A stretch of 64,000 nt of DNA from JANQQN01 sp964519665 (lineage in GTDB: Bacteria > Myxococcota > Kuafuiibacteriia > Kuafuiibacteriales > Kuafuiibacteriaceae): the NCBI GenBank assembly GCA_964519665.1, contig CAZFIV010000023.1, positions 1-64,000 of the forward strand, written 5' to 3'. The position numbers and the translations under genes are program-made. The notes under the pieces were generated by a model. The model saw only the letters and a program-made list of their open reading frames with translations, was not told the DNA's origin and made no database searches. Position 1 is the stretch's first letter; every line of letters starts with the position of its first letter. Below are positions 17,446-29,707 of the stretch, piece by piece.

Positions 17446-18627
17446 ATGAGCACCCAAGACGTTGTCATCCTCGCCGCCAAACGCACGCCCATCGGGTCGT
17501 TCCTCGGAAGCCTCAGCAGCGTTTCTGCCCCCGATCTCGGTGCTGTCGCTGCTCGCGCCGCTCTCGAGTCGGCGGGGGTCTCGCCCGACCAGGTCGAAGA
17601 GGTTTACGTCGGTTGTGTGTTGCCGGCGAATCTCGGACAGGCCCCCGCACGACAGGTCGCGCTCAAGGCCGGCTGTCCGAACGACGTTCCTGCGACCACG
17701 GTCAACAAGGTCTGCGGTTCGGGGCTCAAAGCGGTCGCCATCGCGGCCCAGGGCATCGCGGCCGGAGACGTGCAGGTGGCCTTGGCCGGCGGTATGGAGT
17801 CGATGTCGAACGCCCCATATTATGTCGAGGGGGCTCGAAACGGCCTCAGGTTCGGTAACCAGACGCTGGTCGACGGCATGATTCGTGACGGCCTGTGGGA
17901 TGTCTACAACGACTTCCACATGGGCAATGCGGCTGAGCTGTGCGCGAAAGAGATGAAGATCCCTCGAGGTGCGCAGGACGAGTTCTCGGCTGAAAGCTAC
18001 CGCCGAGCGCTCGAGGCACAGGCCGCGGGCTTCTTCAAGGACGAGATCGTCGGGGTTCCGGTGCCGCAGCGAAAGGGCGACCCGCTGATCGTCGACTCCG
18101 ACGAAGAACCCGGTCGGGGCAAGCCTGAGAAGTTCCCGACGCTGAAGCCCTCCTTCCAACGGGAAGGAACGGTCACCGCCGCCAACGCGTCGTCGCTGAA
18201 CGACGGAGCCTCGATGCTGGTGCTGGCATCGCGCGCTTACGCGGAGGCCAACAATCTCACCCCGATCGCGACGATCACCGGACACGGCAGCGCGGCTCAG
18301 GCGCCCGAGTGGTTTACGACCGCGCCGGCCAAGGCCATCGGCAAGGTGCTCGACAAGATGGGTCTCCGGGTAGACGAGATCGACCTGTGGGAAGTCAACG
18401 AAGCTTTCGCGGTCGTCTCGATCGCCAATGAGCAGCTGCTCAAGCTCGACCGCTCCAAGGTCAACGTACACGGCGGGGCGGTCGCCCTGGGGCACCCGAT
18501 CGGCGCGTCGGGGGCGCGCATTCTGACGACCCTGCTGCATGCGATGATCCGCCGCGAGGCGAAGCGCGGGCTCGCCTCGCTGTGCATCGGGGGCGGTGAA
18601 GGCATCGCGCTCGTCGTGGAACGGTAA
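17446..18627 (+). CDS. Acetyl-CoA C-acetyltransferase (thiolase)
   Basis: This 393-residue thiolase condenses or cleaves acetoacetyl-CoA/acetyl-CoA. It carries the acyl-accepting cysteine in VNKVCGSGLKAV. The catalytic His lies in GGAVALGHPIGASGARIL and the second cysteine in SLCIGGGEGIALV, where GEG replaces the usual GQG or GRG. Its length is standard when started at ATG 17446; an upstream in-frame ATG at 17386 would add 20 unrelated residues. Biosynthetic (PHB or ketone-type) versus degradative use cannot be decided, because no hbd/phaB partner is adjacent. Confidence 0.93.
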   Translation: MSTQDVVILAAKRTPIGSFLGSLSSVSAPDLGAVAARAALESAGVSPDQVEEVYVGCVLPANLGQAPARQVALKAGCPNDVPATTVNKVCGSGLKAVAIAAQGIAAGDVQVALAGGMESMSNAPYYVEGARNGLRFGNQTLVDGMIRDGLWDVYNDFHMGNAAELCAKEMKIPRGAQDEFSAESYRRALEAQAAGFFKDEIVGVPVPQRKGDPLIVDSDEEPGRGKPEKFPTLKPSFQREGTVTAANASSLNDGASMLVLASRAYAEANNLTPIATITGHGSAAQAPEWFTTAPAKAIGKVLDKMGLRVDEIDLWEVNEAFAVVSIANEQLLKLDRSKVNVHGGAVALGHPIGASGARILTTLLHAMIRREAKRGLASLCIGGGEGIALVVER

Positions 18628-18642
18628 TACTTCGGGTTCGGG

Positions 18643-19060
18643 GCGGGATTGAATCGCGCCCCCGGACATCGGGTCCCGGGCGCGAGTGAATCGCGCCCCC
18701 GGTCATCGGGTCCCAGGCGCGAGTGAATCGCGCCCCCGGTCATCGGGTCCCGGGCGCGAGTGAATCGCGCCCCCCCGTCTTCGCTCGCTTCGCTCGCTGC
18801 GCGTTGTCACTTGCAGGACATCGGGTTCGGGGCGGGATTGAATCGCGCCCCCGGTCATCGGGTCCCGGGCGCGAGTGAATCGCGNNNNNNNNNNNNNNNN
18901 NNNNNNNNNNNNNNNNNNNNNNNNNNNNNNNNNNNNNNNNNNNNNNNNNNNNNNNNNNNNNNNNNNNNNNNNNNNNNNNNNNNNTGCGCGTTGTCACTTG
19001 CAGGACATCGGGTTCGGGGCGGGATTGAATCGCGCCCCCCTGTCTTCGCTCGGTGCGCGG
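18643..19060. repeat. 37-bp hairpin tandem array with nested longer repeat, interrupted by a gap
   Basis: Units of 37 bp run 18643-18679, 18680-18716, 18717-18753 and a partial fourth. Each contains GGGCGCGA-GTGAA-TCGCGCCC, a perfect hairpin. After the fourth unit a spacer (TTCGCTCG..., GTTGTCACTTGCAGGACATC) leads back into the same unit. The spacer recurs after the gap at about 18985, so a larger repeat of more than 100 bp is nested over the 37-bp one. The minus strand of the spacer reads TGCAAGTGACAACGCGCA, closely related to the 78-bp repeat at 32607-32738. Confidence 0.85.
18885..18984. other. Assembly gap (100 N)
   Basis: Exactly 100 N lie within the repeat array. This looks like a scaffolding gap of unknown true length, so the array is probably longer than shown. 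Confidence 0.95.
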
Positions 19061-19101
19061 TGGCGCTTGCAATGACTGGAAGGCCGGGACAGACAGTGGG
19101 C

Positions 19102-20828
19102 ATGACGAGTGTCGGAGACCGGATGGCGTCCGCCGCGATCGGCGGCTATCTGCTCTTCGGAGCGTTGGTCGGGTGCGGGACCTCCGCGCGCACTCAGGGC
19201 GCCCTCGACGTTGGCCCGACGGGTGGGAATCCGGCCGAGTCGACGCCGTCCGATGCCTTCGGGACGCCGAAGGCGGTGTTCGAGCCTGGCGACCTCGTCG
19301 GTTACGTGGTGCGCGACGGCGATGGTCGGGTCGTGGGGCGTCTGCACTCGAAGTATGTCGAAGATGACGACCAGCGGACGGTTGTCAGTCGGGCTGCTTA
19401 CGGACGTCCGGCCGTCGATCTGGCTCGTCTCGCGACCGATCGAACCGTCGAGCGGGCGACCACCCTGTCGAGCGACGGAACCATCCGGCAGCTCAAGGTC
19501 CTGTCATCCGTCGACGGCCTCCACACGTATCTCTACGAAGACAGCAAAATCAAACACGCTGGACCGCGACAGACGCGGCAGGTTCCTAACGCGGACCCGA
19601 CGGCGGTGCCCGTATTTCCTGACGATCCCGCCCTGCTCGCCCTGATGATCGAGAGCTGGGCGCTCGAACCCGGCGACAGCGCGCGACATTCGGTCCGAGC
19701 CGGCGAGCCGGTCGCCGTCAAGACGTGGGTGGTGCAAGCATTCGCCGACGCCGACCGGGCCAAGGTCGTGCACTTCCCGTGGGGCGAAGCTACCCTGGAC
19801 CCCCGCGGTCGCATCGACCAGCTGCGGACCAAAGACGGGTGGGTCTACGAGCGGCTCGACGCGCCCGGGACCCCTCCACGGCTGGTGAAGCCACCTGAGC
19901 CGCTTCAGTACGAGCGTCCGCCGACCGCGCGCTGGGTCGACCGTGCCGTCCGGGTGGACGTGTCGGAAGGGACGCTGGCCGGCGTCCTGTCCGCGCCGCC
20001 TCGCGGAGGCCCGGGGGTCGTCCTGTTCAGCGATCTCGGGCCCCAAGACCGTTTCGGCTTTGGGCGAGGCATCGATCACGCGACCTGGGCGGTACACGAT
20101 CGGCTCGCCGAAGAAGGATTCGCAGTCCTGAGACTCGATGATCGGGGCGTGGGCGCTTCGGAGTCGGGCGTGGCGAGGCTAGCCGTCGGTGATCGCCTCG
20201 CGGTCGAGGACGCGGGGGCCGTAGTCTCGTTCATGCGCCGCCAACCCGAGGTGTTCTCAGACGCGATCTTCGTCATCGGTCACGGCTTCGGGGCCTACGA
20301 AGCGGTGGCCGTCGCGGCGCAGGAAGACCTGCGAGGCGTTGTCCTGCTCGCCCCGCCGGCTCGAGCGCCGGCGCAGGTGCTCGCCGAGCGTTGGGTGACC
20401 GAAGAAGGAGGCGACGTCGCCGCTCGACGGGCGACCCTCGAGGCGGCTTTTCGCCGGTGGCGAGAGCACCCAGAGCCGGATTTGGCGCCATCGGGGTGGC
20501 CGGTCGTCCTGGGCGAGGCGGTCGCTCGGAACGCCTCGCGAGCGCCGCTCGTCAAACTGGTGACGACGTTCGATGAGCCGGTCGCAGTCGTGCAGGGCAT
20601 GAACGACTTCGAGGTATCCTGGCGGTCCGATGCGCAGGCGCTGGTCCGTGCGATCAACGGCCGCCGAGGAAAGCGCGCCCAACTGTTCATCTACGAGTAC
20701 GTCGATCACCTGTTGAAGACCGCCAACCGGCCTTCGAGCCCCGAGCGCTATGAGGACCGGTACCGGAAGGTCGACCGCAAGGTCCTCGATGATCTGGTGC
20801 GCTGGCTCAAAGCCCACGTGGACCCGGC
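19102..20828 (+). CDS. Alpha/beta-hydrolase-fold lipoprotein lacking the nucleophile; 3' end at gap
   Basis: At least 575 residues are seen. The signal peptide ends in the strong lipobox LVGC (Cys25), so it is an outer- or inner-membrane lipoprotein. The first half is a beta-rich domain of unknown type. From about residue 285 an alpha/beta-hydrolase fold follows (VVLFSDLGPQDRFG, VLRLDDRGVGASESG, VVLLAPPA, VVQGMNDFEV). The nucleophile elbow reads GHGFGA where GHSxGG is expected, so Gly395 replaces the catalytic Ser. The reading frame enters the 100-N gap at 20829. If the gap starts with the flanking 25-bp repeat, a TGA follows after only four more codons (AEPS). The start is ATG 19102; ATGs at 19072 and 19123 are alternatives. 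Confidence 0.75.
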
Positions 20829-21028
20829 NNNNNNNNNNNNNNNNNNNNNNNNNNNNNNNNNNNNNNNNNNNNNNNNNNNNNNNNNNNNNNNNNNNNNNNN
20901 NNNNNNNNNNNNNNNNNNNNNNNNNNNNAGAGCCGTCCTGACGTGGACCCGGCAGAGCCGTCCTGACGTGGACCCGGCAGAGCCGTCCTGACGTGGACCC
21001 GGCAGAGCGGTCCTGACGTGGACCGGGC
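20816..21028. repeat. 25-bp tandem array with gap, between convergent genes
   Basis: Units of AGAGCCGTCCTGACGTGGAC plus CCGGC run 20929-20953, 20954-20978, 20979-21003 and 21004-21028 (the last slightly diverged). A partial unit at 20816-20828 lies at the very end of the upstream lipoprotein gene. The array therefore starts inside coding sequence and ends 22 bases before the hutU stop. Confidence 0.85.
20829..20928. other. Assembly gap (100 N)
   Basis: Exactly 100 N fall inside the 25-bp tandem array. The true length is unknown, and the end of the upstream lipoprotein gene is hidden here. Confidence 0.95.
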
Positions 21029-21050
21029 AGAGTACGCGCCCTCGAGACCT

Positions 21051-22718
<1,668 letters not shown>

Positions 22719-22726
22719 AGCGAGTA

Positions 22727-22753
22727 CCCTGACCAGGGCTTTGTCAGGGGTCA
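22727..22753. promoter_or_regulatory. Inverted repeats just upstream of hutU
   Basis: CCCTGAC (22727-22733) is complemented by GTCAGGG (22743-22749), and the nested TGACC/GGTCA pair spans 22730-22753. The dyad starts 9 bases before the hutU start codon in the 122-bp divergent gap to tilS. It could be a repressor operator or an mRNA hairpin. No known HutC-type site was recognised. Confidence 0.3.
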
Positions 22754-22840
22754 AGCCGCCTTCGCTACGGTCAGCTCGAGGGCTGCTCCCGATGACCGTC
22801 CGGTTGACGGGCCGGTCCAACGGTCGCAGCGTCGGTCAAC

Positions 22841-24016
22841 GTGCTGATGTCAGCGCTCGAACGGGTGCTCGGGGCCCACGGTGTGACTCGGGCGGGCACT
22901 GACGTGGTCCTGGTTGCTTGCTCGGGGGGCCTCGACAGCGTCTGTGTGGCCCATGCAGCGGTGAGTCTTCTCGGCGGGCGGCGGGTCGTGCTCGGGCACG
23001 TCGATCATCGGGTTCGGATCGGTTCGGCGGAAGACGCGGATGCGGTACGGAGCATCGGAAAGCGGCTCGGGGTCGAGGTCTTCGTCGAACGATTGCCGCC
23101 GGGCGCCGACGATGAGGCTCGCCTTCGCCGGGAACGATACGAAGCCCTTGAACGCCAGCGGCTCGGGGCGGGCGCTCGGTGGATCATCACCGCCCACACT
23201 CGCGACGACCAGGCGGAGACCGTGCTTATGGGCTTGCTCACGAGCGCGCGTCCCGAGGGCCTGCGCGGCATTCCCGAGATGAACGGGGTGGTCCTTCGGC
23301 CGATTCTGTCCGTCCCTCGGTCTGTCCTGGCGGTCTACGCCGAGAAGCACCGATTGCAGGCTCGGGATGACCCTTCGAATCGCGAGCCGCGGTACTTGCG
23401 CAATCGGGTCCGCAAAGAACTCCTGCCGCTTCTCGAGCGGCGCTATCGGCCTCAGCTTCGTCGGCGCCTGGCATCCCTGGCCGCCCGGATGTCCGAATGG
23501 CTCTCGGAGGGGTCCGCCCGGCGCGACGTCGCCGGGCCCGAGAAGGATGGAAGTTCGCGAAGTTGGCCGGAGACGAGGTCGGAGGTCAGGGTCCACCCGC
23601 TCTCGCCCTGGCTGGATGGCTGTATGTGGCTGAAAATGGAGCGCCGGCCCTGGACGGGCGGAGAACCGCCCGCCGGGGTCGATTCGGCGGCCTTCGACGC
23701 CGCCCTGGTCGGAGAACCGAGGATTCGCTTGATTCGACCGGGAGACAAGATCCAGCCGTTCGGGATGCGCGGACGCCGCAAGCTCCGAGATCTTTTGCGC
23801 GAAGCCCGTGTTCCCGAGAACGACCGGCGGGTCATTCCGGTGGTGGTCGACCCCGCCGACGAGGTGCTTTGGGTGCCTCGAATTCAGCGTTCAGCGGCCG
23901 CTCCGGTTTCGGGAACGACCCGTGAGGTTTGGTGGTTCTCGATTGGACTGGATCTCGAGTTGCCGGCGCAAGAAAGCCAGGCCACTCTATACGTTGCCGG
24001 CAACGGCAAGACCTAA
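22841..24016 (+). CDS. tilS: tRNA(Ile)-lysidine synthase
   Basis: This 391-residue enzyme attaches lysine to C34 of tRNA-Ile(CAU) so that AUA is read as isoleucine. The PP-loop ATPase motif is CSGGLDSV at about residue 28. GHVDHRVR and ITAHTRDDQAET are also diagnostic, and RRERYEALE and DPSNREPRYLRNRVR fit the family. The C-terminal domain ends in a TilS-like segment (KLRDLLREARVPENDRRVIP). It starts at GTG 22841 or ATG 22847. It precedes ftsH by 76 bp, a common tilS-ftsH arrangement. Confidence 0.93.
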   Translation: MLMSALERVLGAHGVTRAGTDVVLVACSGGLDSVCVAHAAVSLLGGRRVVLGHVDHRVRIGSAEDADAVRSIGKRLGVEVFVERLPPGADDEARLRRERYEALERQRLGAGARWIITAHTRDDQAETVLMGLLTSARPEGLRGIPEMNGVVLRPILSVPRSVLAVYAEKHRLQARDDPSNREPRYLRNRVRKELLPLLERRYRPQLRRRLASLAARMSEWLSEGSARRDVAGPEKDGSSRSWPETRSEVRVHPLSPWLDGCMWLKMERRPWTGGEPPAGVDSAAFDAALVGEPRIRLIRPGDKIQPFGMRGRRKLRDLLREARVPENDRRVIPVVVDPADEVLWVPRIQRSAAAPVSGTTREVWWFSIGLDLELPAQESQATLYVAGNGKT

Positions 24017-24092
24017 GGTTCGACGCACCGCCACGGCGTGCACAGGTTGCTTGTGCTGCGGTCGGCGCGCGGATACGAAGGCAGGAAGACGC

Positions 24093-26054
<1,962 letters not shown>

Positions 26055-26132
26055 ACGGGCTGGCGCCGTCGGTGGACGAGGACTGCCGCTGAGGCCTGTG
26101 GTCGGCACGGGCCTCACGGGCCTAGGTCGGAC

Positions 26133-27068
26133 TCATTCGGACGCTTCGTCTTCCGACGGGACACCGCCTTCTTCGATGAGTTGAATGCGCGCCGTCCAGG
26201 TTTGGAGCGCGTCCCAGAGCTCTACATTGAATGGGTCGTAGCGCAGCGCCGCTTTTGCCTCTTCGGAGGCCTCTCGGTACTTCATGATGCCTTCATAGCG
26301 GAGCGCGAGACTCGCGTGCTTTTCGGCCTGAGAAAGGGCGGTCGGATGGTACCGGTGCCAGGTCTTCCGAAGCCGGGTTCGTTCCGGCTCGTCGAGGCTC
26401 GAGAGCCGCTCCTGCGGATAGAGGTGGCCGTGCCGAAAGTCGTAGTCGAGCCGACGCTCGGGATCACCCAACACCACGGCTATCCGCCGGACCAGACCGC
26501 GAGTGAGGGTCACCCTCGATGCTTGAGCAGTCGTCAGTCCCTCGGTCGCCTGGAGGAGGGCGCAAAGCTCGGCGACCCTCGCCTCGATGTCGCGTTGAGA
26601 CACCCACCCGTCCACTCCGAGTGCGGCATAGAGGTCTCCCTGTTCGAACCCCTGCAAGACTTGTTTCGTTATCGCTTGAACGTCAGCGGCCGGCGACGTC
26701 GAAGGTTTCGAGTCGGTTGCTCGCTGGAGTTCCGCGGCGAGACCTTCGACATACGACTCGATGGCGTTGCGGCAATCGGGGTCGAGATCGATGAACTGAA
26801 GCCCCACGCCGGCCGATGTGCCGAACCGTTCGGCGTCGTCTGGGCTCAGGATGTGGACAACCTCCGCGAACAGCTTGAGGGCACCATCGGGGGTTTCGAG
26901 TCGGACTTCGACCCGCTGTCGTAAGCCAGGCGGGTCGTCGGTGGCGACGAACAAGCCTCCCTTCGATATGTCGGTCATCCACACTTGGCGCAGAGCGTTG
27001 CGGTCGCCGGCCGCAAGCTCGACCCGGTCCCGAGTGACGAACCGCAAGTGCCGTCGCTTTGCCTGCAT
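26133..27068 (-). CDS. PilZ-domain protein with J-domain-like region
   Basis: This protein has about 311 residues. The PilZ domain (about 1-115) has both c-di-GMP-binding motifs, RxxxR in KRRHLR and DxSxxG in DISKGGLF, so it should bind c-di-GMP. A second region (about 145-240) reads like a divergent J-domain, DLYAALGV...DPERRLDYDF, but has no HPD. A helical TPR-like tail with KYREASEEAKAALRYDP follows. PilZ/J-like combinations are typical of myxobacteria-like genomes. The start MQAKRRHLRF at 27068 is preferred over ATG 27083. It is convergent with ftsH and divergent from the cyclophilin. Confidence 0.8.
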   Translation of the reverse strand: MQAKRRHLRFVTRDRVELAAGDRNALRQVWMTDISKGGLFVATDDPPGLRQRVEVRLETPDGALKLFAEVVHILSPDDAERFGTSAGVGLQFIDLDPDCRNAIESYVEGLAAELQRATDSKPSTSPAADVQAITKQVLQGFEQGDLYAALGVDGWVSQRDIEARVAELCALLQATEGLTTAQASRVTLTRGLVRRIAVVLGDPERRLDYDFRHGHLYPQERLSSLDEPERTRLRKTWHRYHPTALSQAEKHASLALRYEGIMKYREASEEAKAALRYDPFNVELWDALQTWTARIQLIEEGGVPSEDEASE

Positions 27069-27136
27069 GACGATCGCGATCATACCGTCGTCGGCCGTGG
27101 TGGTCGACGGCGCGAGGACTATGCTAGACGGGCCCT

Positions 27137-27724
27137 ATGCGAACTATCCTTACTCTCACCCTCTGCACTGGATTGGTCGTCGCGTCGTCCGGTCTCGAAG
27201 CGGCTCCGAAGGCCAAGGAGAAGGCGAAGCCGAGAGTCGAGCTGGTCACCAACAAAGGCACCATCGTGCTCGAGCTCGACCGCAAGAGCGCCCCGATGAC
27301 GGTGAAAAACTTCCTCAAGTACGTGAATGCCAAACACTACGACGGGACGATTTTTCACCGTGTCATTTCGAACTTTATGATCCAGGGAGGGGGATTCACC
27401 AAAGGTTTGAAGCGCAAGTCGACCGGCTCTCCAATCAAGAATGAAGCCGACAACCGACTCAAAAACCTGCGGGGCACCGTCGCCATGGCCCGAACCGGGG
27501 ACCCCCATAGTGCGACTGCGCAATTCTTCATCAACGTGACCGACAACGCGTTTCTGAACCACCGATCCCCGGATCCTCGGGGATGGGGCTACGCGGTCTT
27601 CGGTCGGGTGGTATCCGGCATGGACGTCGTCGACGAAATCCGCAACGTCCGCACCGGCGCTCGGGGCGGCATGAGCGACGTTCCGATCGAAGACGTGGTG
27701 ATCATCAAGGCGACCGAGATCTGA
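27137..27724 (+). CDS. Periplasmic peptidyl-prolyl cis-trans isomerase (cyclophilin type)
   Basis: This 195-residue protein has a signal peptide (RTILTLTLCTGLVVASSGLEA). It then has a single bacterial-type cyclophilin domain: VTNKGTIVLEL, TIFHRVISNFMIQGGGF with the catalytic Arg, and SATAQFFINVTDNAFLNH. It would assist folding of exported proteins. Its stop lies only 5 bases from the stop of the convergent HD-GYP-like gene. The start ATG 27137 is clear. Confidence 0.92.
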   Translation: MRTILTLTLCTGLVVASSGLEAAPKAKEKAKPRVELVTNKGTIVLELDRKSAPMTVKNFLKYVNAKHYDGTIFHRVISNFMIQGGGFTKGLKRKSTGSPIKNEADNRLKNLRGTVAMARTGDPHSATAQFFINVTDNAFLNHRSPDPRGWGYAVFGRVVSGMDVVDEIRNVRTGARGGMSDVPIEDVVIIKATEI

Positions 27725-27729
27725 TCAGC

Positions 27730-29703
27730 CTATTTCTTCCACTGTACCGGCGAATACGACTCCTGGGTCTTGTGGCGGTCGAAAGTGTCCGCCTGCGTGG
27801 CGTCGAGATCGTCTTCGTCCTCATCGCCGGTCATCCCGTCCAACTCGGCTTCGTAGGCCGCCAGAGCCGCCAGGGCCGCGTCTTCATCCGACATTTCGCT
27901 GGTGGCTCCCACGACCTCGACCTCCGCCGTCAGTGTGGGCTGTCCGCCGAGTGGAGGGTCAGCCGGTAACTCGTCGACCACGACGTGCGGAGTGAACTGC
28001 GTCGGGTCGTCGGTCGGCGGGGCGTCTTCGTTTCCGTACATGATCGAGATCGTCTCTGATATTCGCCCGTCGGTGGTCCCCGACTCATTTTGCTCGACGT
28101 CGGGCTGGTACGTGAATTCGAGCACGGCGTCGGTCGGCAGTTCGGGCGGAGCGTACAGGCTCACGTCCGTATCGCTACCGATGGCGTCACCAAAGTCGCC
28201 CTCGCCGAGGAGGGGCACTTGCATGAGCCCGGCGTCAGGCTCGTCGACGCTCGCCTTTAGCTCGAGTATATCATCGTCCGTGAGGACCGAGGACACCGGC
28301 ACGTCGTCGAAGGTGACCTCGGTCGTGGGCGATTCTTCCTCCATGCGCTCGGAGGGCTCCTGCGCCCGGCCGAGGTAGAAGGCCGTGCCCTGAATTCGAT
28401 GCAGAAACCGCCCCTCTTCTCGGATCATGAGGTCGACGGTTCGCACCGGGGGTCCAGATACGCGCACCATAGGGCGATCCCATCGGGTGCCGCCAACCTG
28501 ACTGAGCACCTCGGCCGGGGTGCCGTCATCGAGGAGCACGACCGAGCCCTTCGGGAACGCACGCAAGACGTTGATCAACAGGTCGACCCACCGGCGGTCG
28601 AGATCGAGGCCCCGGTCGTTGTGGAGTCGGGCCAGGGCGGCCAGGGGATGAAGGGGCGGTCCGCCGGCGAGGCCGAGCACCAGCTCTTGGTATGCGTAGG
28701 CGCAGCGAACCAATTGTGCATAGGGGTGGGGAGGCGCGCCGACATCGACCGCTCGCAGGCCGGATTGCTCACCGACGACGATGGTGCGGAGAAAGGTCGA
28801 GGCGCTCATTCCCGAGTCGCTGAGAATGCCGACCACGGCGGCGCTCGGATAAAGGCTCGAGGAGTCGGCGGCCGGCTGGTCGACCGCAAAGCCCAACGGG
28901 ATGAAGAGAGCGGCCAGGCCGATGTCGACCAAGTCCTGCCTCGGTATTCGGAGGGTGTGCCCCATGACGATGCTCAGGAGGCTTACGTTGGCCCCGAGCA
29001 GCTCGGTCAGGGGTGCGCCTTGCCGGTTCGTCGACAGTCGAACGAGGAAATCGGGCCGGTCTTCGCACAACTCGACCAAGTCTTGAACGAAACGCACCGG
29101 CTTCAACCGAGGAGGACCAAGAGATGTCCCGTGTCCGGCGCGGGCGCGTTGCTGCAATCGCTCGAGGCGCTCCCGAAGGGCGAGGAGCAGTTTGCCGTAG
29201 GACTGAACGACCATCACTCGGCGGTCGATTTGTACCCTGGCGGGCTGATCCTTGAATCTCTGGATGCCGAGGACGCCGATCTCGCCCAGCAGCTCCTGAA
29301 TGCTGGCCGGGCTCGAGTCGGCAGTGGACGGCGCGAACAACGATACCAGCTTCCGCAGCGCGGTCGTGCCCGGCGAGCGCTTCAGTTCGAGCCCGCCCAG
29401 ACCTTGCTTGGTCAACATGTCGCGCAGCATCTGAATCGACGAGTAGGTTCCGCCCTCGAGTCGGAGCGCGGTTCCGTTCAAAAAGACCGAATCTTCGACG
29501 AAGCGAAGGCTGAAGCCCCCCGTCGCTAACACGAGGGACTGAGCGGCCTCCGCGAGCGCCTGAACGGCTTTCTCGAAAGCCTGGTTGCTCGGGTCGTGAA
29601 TCTGCGCGGTGCGCGCGGCCATGAACAGCGAGGCCAGGAAATTGCGTCCGTGCTCGAGGGCGTTGGCCGACACGGCGGTCCCCCGCGGATTCGCGTTCGT
29701 CAT
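27730..29703 (-). CDS. Degenerate HD-GYP-like protein with shared N-terminal domain
   Basis: This protein has about 657 residues. Residues about 20-130 form an N-terminal domain shared with three neighbours (29708, 32962 and 35559 genes): SLFMAARTAQIHDPSNQAF, a hydrophobic core, then LGGLELKRSPG. The middle (about 235-430) follows the HD-GYP pattern, but the HD pair is replaced (GLAALFIPLGF) and no HHE or GYP motif remains. Loss of the metal ligands argues against phosphodiesterase activity. The last 200 residues are acidic, low in complexity and disordered. It follows the HEAT gene by 4 bases on the same strand, so the pair is an operon. ATG 29703 is preferred over ATG 29718. Confidence 0.7.
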   Translation of the reverse strand: MTNANPRGTAVSANALEHGRNFLASLFMAARTAQIHDPSNQAFEKAVQALAEAAQSLVLATGGFSLRFVEDSVFLNGTALRLEGGTYSSIQMLRDMLTKQGLGGLELKRSPGTTALRKLVSLFAPSTADSSPASIQELLGEIGVLGIQRFKDQPARVQIDRRVMVVQSYGKLLLALRERLERLQQRARAGHGTSLGPPRLKPVRFVQDLVELCEDRPDFLVRLSTNRQGAPLTELLGANVSLLSIVMGHTLRIPRQDLVDIGLAALFIPLGFAVDQPAADSSSLYPSAAVVGILSDSGMSASTFLRTIVVGEQSGLRAVDVGAPPHPYAQLVRCAYAYQELVLGLAGGPPLHPLAALARLHNDRGLDLDRRWVDLLINVLRAFPKGSVVLLDDGTPAEVLSQVGGTRWDRPMVRVSGPPVRTVDLMIREEGRFLHRIQGTAFYLGRAQEPSERMEEESPTTEVTFDDVPVSSVLTDDDILELKASVDEPDAGLMQVPLLGEGDFGDAIGSDTDVSLYAPPELPTDAVLEFTYQPDVEQNESGTTDGRISETISIMYGNEDAPPTDDPTQFTPHVVVDELPADPPLGGQPTLTAEVEVVGATSEMSDEDAALAALAAYEAELDGMTGDEDEDDLDATQADTFDRHKTQESYSPVQWKK

Positions 29704-29707
29704 CAGG

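Larger units (their letters stand above)
18628..19101. other. Gene-free stretch: tandem repeats and scaffold gap
   Basis: No gene is seen between the thiolase stop and the lipoprotein start. The stretch is filled by the 37-bp repeat array and its related spacer repeat, interrupted by 100 N. The open frame that crosses the gap is an artefact of N translation. Confidence 0.8.

Noticed and set aside
18643..19060. Regular short repeats resembling a CRISPR array
   Set aside because: The 37-bp units are directly adjacent with no unique spacers, and no cas genes are present.
18760..20991. 743-residue frame spanning two gaps
   Set aside because: Both ends are repeat or N translation; only 19102-20828 reads as protein.
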